DNA of 64,000 nt. Source: Oceanisphaera avium. Lineage in GTDB: Bacteria > Pseudomonadota > Gammaproteobacteria > Enterobacterales > Aeromonadaceae. The notes beneath the pieces are model-generated. The model was not told the origin of the DNA. It did no database searches and saw only the letters and a list, made by a program, of their open reading frames with translations. The stretch lies in contig NZ_CP021376.1 of NCBI RefSeq assembly GCF_002157875.1, positions 1,116,001 through 1,180,000 of the forward strand. Direction: 5' to 3'. The position numbers and the translations under genes were made by a program. Shown here piece by piece: positions 59,860 through 64,000 of the stretch. Position 1 is the stretch's first letter. The number at the start of each line of letters is the position of its first letter.

Positions 59860-61455
59860 CTAATGAGGGGAGTTAGTATATTTGTTTTTTAGGTGTTTAA
59901 ACACACTTTTAGAGAGTCGTTTACTGGATTTAGCCACTCTATGGCCTTGCTCGCGAAAGCTCATTCTTTTATCAATGGCTCGCTTGCGCTTGCGATTAAG
60001 TTGTACGTTATAAGATTTCAATAATTGCTCATTAAGTAACAGCTTTAAATCTTCTACCCCAAAATGCGGCTTATTTTCGCTAATAGAAAGGGCCAATGTA
60101 AAATCCGGCGCTAATATTTCTTTGTTATATTCTAGCGCTTGGCTAATCGTTTGTGCTTTCGCGTTATGCGGGGCTTTTAAGTCATAAGGCGGCTGCCAGT
60201 CATTCACTGGATTTAACTTATCTACCTGATTCACAATGCAAATGACGGTTGGCGCTTGGCGTGACATGTTTTTGGCTTGCCCATAATAGGTATCGACGGC
60301 GTGTTTAAATTCTCGGTCTAGGGCGCGCGCCGGTTGATTCGCCCTAACTAGCCACAGCACTAAGTCAGAGTTTACATACTCATGAAGTAATAATTCTTGT
60401 GTAGCACTGCTGCCATCTAAGCCTGGCAAGTCAATAAACTTTACTGCTACCTCTCCTAACATGGCTTCACACACCGTCATCTCTGCGGTGGTTGGCAATA
60501 CTCCCACTTCTACCGAAAATTGCTCTTTTAAGACATTGGTTAAGGACGACTTACCGGCACTCACTTGACCGATAATTGCAATGCGAATCGGCTCGAGTTC
60601 AGGCGCTAAATGTTCTTGGTCTGACAGTAAAGTAGGCGAGGCACTTAAGTCTTGCTCGGCTATGCTAAAGCGTTGGCTATAAAGATTAATGGCCACTGCT
60701 GCCACTTCATCCAATAAGGCTGCTTTCGCTTTTAGTTGTATTTCTGTAACGACATCTTGAGTTAAATTGTCAGAAAATTGCTGGCAAATAAAGTCAGAAG
60801 CCGCCTTACCCGGATTAATCACTAAGTTTTTGGCATAGTTTGCGCCTTTTAAGGCACGCCATAATACCGGACCTAACTCACCATACTGCTCATAAAACTC
60901 ATACCCTGATTTAACATGCGATACCTTAATCAGCTCTATTGCAGGAATATGCTCTTTTAAGACCAAACGATAGCGATGGCTAATTTCTTCTAGCAGCTTT
61001 AATCCCTCATAAATTGAAAAATTAAGGGGCTTTTTATTATATTTCTGCGCAATGAACTCAAACAGTAATAAGGCATGTTGATCCATATGCGACCAATCAC
61101 TGTCTTGCTCAAGTAACTCTCTTGAGTAGTGTTTTGCTTGCTGCCAAATATCCAACTCTTGCTGTGACCAATCTGAAGAAGCTGAAACCAGCTCGCTTTG
61201 GGCATTGATTAGTGCCGGTTCAGCGGCCTTTTGCTTAGCAGCCCAGTATTTAGCTAGCAGCAAGCTAATTACCACCACCGCCACACTGGCACTCATTACC
61301 AAAGAAAGGAGTAATAAGTAGCCATATTTAAACGCTAAGCCCACACCAAAACCCATCATGATGAGCACGGGTAAAATGCTCACTAGTACTAAGCTGGCCC
61401 CTTTATCACCCGCTAACAAAGCGAGAGTGTGATATAAACGCTTAGTTTTTTTCAT
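59860..61455 (-). CDS. Membrane-associated GTPase, canonical G motifs
   Basis: A 531-aa protein with two adjacent membrane segments (about residues 20-42 and 45-68), a helical region (about 75-285) and a C-terminal GTPase domain. The motifs are complete: G1 GQVSAGKSS (296-304), G2 Thr in PTTAEMT, G3 DLPG (342-345) and G4 NQVD (409-412). The tail is very basic. It resembles YfjP/Era-like or dynamin-like membrane GTPases. ATG at 61455 overlaps the upstream GTPase stop by 14 bases, so the two are coupled. The specific function is unknown. Confidence 0.8.
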   Translation of the reverse strand: MKKTKRLYHTLALLAGDKGASLVLVSILPVLIMMGFGVGLAFKYGYLLLLSLVMSASVAVVVISLLLAKYWAAKQKAAEPALINAQSELVSASSDWSQQELDIWQQAKHYSRELLEQDSDWSHMDQHALLLFEFIAQKYNKKPLNFSIYEGLKLLEEISHRYRLVLKEHIPAIELIKVSHVKSGYEFYEQYGELGPVLWRALKGANYAKNLVINPGKAASDFICQQFSDNLTQDVVTEIQLKAKAALLDEVAAVAINLYSQRFSIAEQDLSASPTLLSDQEHLAPELEPIRIAIIGQVSAGKSSLTNVLKEQFSVEVGVLPTTAEMTVCEAMLGEVAVKFIDLPGLDGSSATQELLLHEYVNSDLVLWLVRANQPARALDREFKHAVDTYYGQAKNMSRQAPTVICIVNQVDKLNPVNDWQPPYDLKAPHNAKAQTISQALEYNKEILAPDFTLALSISENKPHFGVEDLKLLLNEQLLKSYNVQLNRKRKRAIDKRMSFREQGHRVAKSSKRLSKSVFKHLKNKYTNSPH

Positions 61456-62551
61456 GAGGGTAGGCCTCTTTACCTTTGTTAAGAGCCGCTTTATAAAGGG
61501 CTTGCATGTTTTGCGCAGACACTGGCTCATTTTTACTTTTCTGATAAAAATAATAACTTGCGGCGCGGCCTAAACCATAAGTAGTGCCAAAACTCATGGC
61601 CGCCGCTGCTAGTGCACCCACAGTTTGGCCATAGCCTGGTATAATTTTAACCACTTGCCGACTGGCTAATTTGACAGAATATTGCCAAGCAAAACTGCTA
61701 CCTAAGGTACTCAATAAACTGGTAAAGGCTTTTTTATCCCATTGCACGCCATATTGGTTCGCTAAGCTGTGCAGCATTTTTGCTTGTACCCCTGGCACTG
61801 AGACTAAGCCCATCACCGGAATAAGATCGCAGGCCGCAGCGCTACCGGCATACCACAGCACTTCTTTTTCTACCGATTTAAAGTTTTGCTCTTCTCTATC
61901 ACTATGCTCATTTTTTTGCGCCAGTAAGCCGATTACAGGTAATAAATCTGCAAGGGCATTAAGCAGTGGCTCAAAATGGTAAATGTCACCTTCTGGTGGA
62001 AAAAAATCTACGGCTACCGAGCGTATATTAGGCCCCCAAATTGCGGTTACTTTTTGCTCGTTAGCATATATCGCCTGCTCCCGATCTTTAGTGTCCAAGC
62101 TCAGCACAGCCGTGTGTACTAATAATAAGTGTTTAATATTGGACTGTTTACGAATCTTCTTTAAGGCCAACTCGAGTGCCGATTGTTCTTGTTCCTCCGC
62201 TTTCATTAATACCACCAAGCCATGCCCTACTTTCGCCAACTCTGCTAAGTCGGCACTGGGATCATAATCTGCTTCGCCTAAACCTCGAGTATCTAAAAAG
62301 CGGATTAAAGGTAAGTCATCAGGAAAGTCATAATGCATAGCGGTCAGCGTACAAGGTTGAAAACCGTTACCAATTTCAATGGCAGAATTACCGGTGAGTG
62401 TTTGCAGCAAACTCGACTTGCCCGCACCGGTTTTGCCAAGCAACCAAAGCGTGGGCAAATGCTGGCGCTGAAAGGATTCAAGGGGAGTCAGATCAGGGTT
62501 TTTACTGGGATTAATAAAGGCTTTTATTTTATCTAAATTAAATTTTGCCAT
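61442..62551 (-). CDS. GTPase with DUF697 domain
   Basis: A 369-aa protein. The N-terminal GTPase has G1 GKTGAGKSS (residues 39-47) and G3 DTRGLGE; the usual G4 (NKxD) is not evident, the position reading LLLVHTAVLSLD. The C-terminal half is DUF697-like: two hydrophobic helix pairs (AGSAAACDLIPVMGLVSVPGVQAKM and IIPGYGQTVGALAAAAMSFGTTYGLGRAASYYFY). Similar proteins such as YcjX/YcjF neighbours associate with the inner membrane. It is the first gene of the GTPase pair and overlaps the second by 14 bases. Confidence 0.82.
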   Translation of the reverse strand: MAKFNLDKIKAFINPSKNPDLTPLESFQRQHLPTLWLLGKTGAGKSSLLQTLTGNSAIEIGNGFQPCTLTAMHYDFPDDLPLIRFLDTRGLGEADYDPSADLAELAKVGHGLVVLMKAEEQEQSALELALKKIRKQSNIKHLLLVHTAVLSLDTKDREQAIYANEQKVTAIWGPNIRSVAVDFFPPEGDIYHFEPLLNALADLLPVIGLLAQKNEHSDREEQNFKSVEKEVLWYAGSAAACDLIPVMGLVSVPGVQAKMLHSLANQYGVQWDKKAFTSLLSTLGSSFAWQYSVKLASRQVVKIIPGYGQTVGALAAAAMSFGTTYGLGRAASYYFYQKSKNEPVSAQNMQALYKAALNKGKEAYPHEKN

Positions 62552-62716
62552 AATTACTTATCCCTTAAATGTGGACTTCAGCTTGGCCAAAAGCTACAAC
62601 AGATTAGAGCTTACATCGGCGTTTAACCGGTGAGTAAATTAAGTAATAATTACAGCTTAGCGTTTAATTAAGTTATTGTTCAAGGGCTTAGCTAGATCGC
62701 TGCTACATTGAGCTAT

Positions 62717-62752
62717 AAAAAAGCGGCGTGTTAAATAAATAACACACCGCTT
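62717..62752 (-). terminator. Intrinsic terminator of the TonB-dependent receptor gene
   Basis: A 13-bp stem with one mismatch (62721-62733 with 62740-62752) is followed on the minus strand by TTTTTTA. It separates the receptor gene from the GTPase genes. Confidence 0.85.
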
Positions 62753-62794
62753 AGGTCAAATAAGGCTTAATTGTAAATTTAAAGCCACCAAGGG

Positions 62795-64000
62795 CTAGAA
62801 AGTGTAACTGGCAAAAACATTAACGTTACGCCCCGCGGCACGCATTTCTTCTTGAGCTGGGCGGTATTCTTTATTAAGTAAATTATTCAGCTCTAGCCCA
62901 AAGCGAAATTTATCAAGGTCTGTGACATTATAGCGCACATTAAATACGCCGTAGCCGGCACTGTATAAATCACCACGGCGATCATCAGTAATATCTTTAC
63001 CGGCGCTGGCTGCGTGTACATGAAAGTCCACTTCGCCTTGCCAATTATGTAGGTCGTGTTGGTGCTTAATGCCTAGCTGACCAAACACGGTAGGCGTACC
63101 CGTGTCATAAGTAGTGTAATCAGAGGTAGTAATTTCTCGGCGCATCACAGTACCGTTAACATAAGGCGTCAGGCTCAGATCTGTTAACTCTTTTTCTAGC
63201 TGCAGCTCAAGCCCAAAGCTGTTGGCTCTGTCCATATTTTTATTAATTTCATTTCTGCTGCCCGCACTTTTAGGCACTGACTTAATATAATTTTTAGCGC
63301 GACTATAAAATAAATTGGCATCCAGCAGCCAGCCGGCATCTTGGTAGCGAGCACCAGTTTCATAAGTAGTGGAGGTTTCTGGCATCAGCTCAGGGTTACC
63401 CTCTACTTGAGTACCGCCTGAGATAGTATTTAAAAACAACTGGCCCAAGGTGGGGTAAACATAGCCTTGTGAAGCATTAGCGCGAAACACCCAAGCGTCG
63501 GCGGGTTGCCACACTAAGCTTGCCGCCCCCACCGTATGGCTATCCGAATTATCCAGCAAGGCATTGGCTTTGCCATCAGTAGAAGACTGTTGTTGTTTGG
63601 CTTTTACTCGATAATGGCGAGCCCCCAGCGTTGCCGTGACTTCTTCATTTAATGGAATAGCATGTTGCAAATACGCCGATTGGGTATCAATACTGGCTTC
63701 ATCTAGATCCACATGGGGCATCACTCTTGGACCAAAACTAATAACGTTATCTTTTCTACTATTGAGCGTATCGTGCTCATACTCTAAGCCTAGCACTGTG
63801 TCGTGATCTTTAAGCAACTCCAGCTCAGATAATACATTAATACCGCGGGTACGCTGCTGATCATCCGAAGTAGCCACAATATTAAGCCCCGGCATAGGGG
63901 TAATATCATTGTAAAGCTCGCGATCAATATCTTGCTGGAAAAAATCGACTTTTACTTTTTTTACTTGCTCACTCAGATCATCTCCTTGGTAAAAAAAGGC
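62795..64000 (-). CDS. TonB-dependent outer-membrane receptor, C-terminal part
   Basis: The frame is open to the window's right edge, so the start, TonB box and plug are missing; 401 residues are seen. The sequence is a run of amphipathic barrel strands with receptor marks: GARHYRVKAKQQ, VWQPADAWVFRANASQGYVYPTLGQLF, ELMPETSTTYETGARYQ and the C-terminal NLLNKEYRPAQEEMRAAGRNVNVFASYTF ending in Phe. It fits the haem/haemoglobin-type receptor family best, but substrate cannot be decided. It is on the same strand as the GTPase genes, behind its own terminator. Confidence 0.87.
   Translation of the reverse strand, partial: AFFYQGDDLSEQVKKVKVDFFQQDIDRELYNDITPMPGLNIVATSDDQQRTRGINVLSELELLKDHDTVLGLEYEHDTLNSRKDNVISFGPRVMPHVDLDEASIDTQSAYLQHAIPLNEEVTATLGARHYRVKAKQQQSSTDGKANALLDNSDSHTVGAASLVWQPADAWVFRANASQGYVYPTLGQLFLNTISGGTQVEGNPELMPETSTTYETGARYQDAGWLLDANLFYSRAKNYIKSVPKSAGSRNEINKNMDRANSFGLELQLEKELTDLSLTPYVNGTVMRREITTSDYTTYDTGTPTVFGQLGIKHQHDLHNWQGEVDFHVHAASAGKDITDDRRGDLYSAGYGVFNVRYNVTDLDKFRFGLELNNLLNKEYRPAQEEMRAAGRNVNVFASYTF

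Overview
This is chromosomal DNA of moderate GC content from a gammaproteobacterium. Gene content and order recall Aeromonadales such as Oceanimonas or Oceanisphaera; that placement is an inference from protein resemblance. Nearly all of the window is core chromosome. I see no phage, insertion sequence, integron or CRISPR array, and the only RNA gene is tmRNA (ssrA).

Layout. 1-5.6 kb: end of nadK, SOS-controlled recN, udp, bamE, ratA-rnfH, smpB and ssrA. 5.6-8.3 kb: a membrane GGDEF/EAL protein. 8.6-17.9 kb: a long minus-strand series cvpA-purF, serS, ftsK-lolA, rarA, lrp. 18.4-31.2 kb: trxB, the SulP transporter dauA, the N-degron set (aat-bpt with infA; clpS-clpA), cspD, glnD and dbpA. 31.2-35.5 kb: an SLC13 permease, cvfB and a diaminopimelate dehydrogenase. 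35.5-51.6 kb: a neighbourhood matching the enterobacterial yqcA-truC-yqcC / syd / queF / ppnN / xni / rlmM-ygdD region. It is interleaved with a run of small unknown genes (37.3-40.0 kb), two GGDEF-fold signalling genes and an isocitrate dehydrogenase. 51.8-55.3 kb: a DUF2726 gene, a DUF1338 (HglS-like) gene, yghU and an unknown. 55.5-62.6 kb: an accessory-looking cluster of two membrane-associated GTPases, a glycine-zipper/SH3 lipoprotein, an Ala/Glu/Lys repeat protein and a membrane-anchored unknown. 62.8-64 kb: the C-terminal part of a TonB-dependent receptor that runs off the window.

Two observations stand out. First, four genes (ftsK, a TPR/GGDEF-like gene, ygdD and the DUF2726 gene) are each broken by what looks like one missing base in a short G/C run. 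The shared signature suggests undercalled homopolymers in the assembly rather than four real mutations. Second, the 55.5-62.6 kb cluster is the best candidate here for an undescribed envelope or membrane-remodelling system.

Functional links include protein quality control (ssrA/smpB, clpA/clpS, aat/bpt), translation (infA, serS, dbpA, rlmM, truC, queF), envelope biogenesis (bamE, lolA, ftsK, syd) and cyclic-di-GMP signalling (three genes).
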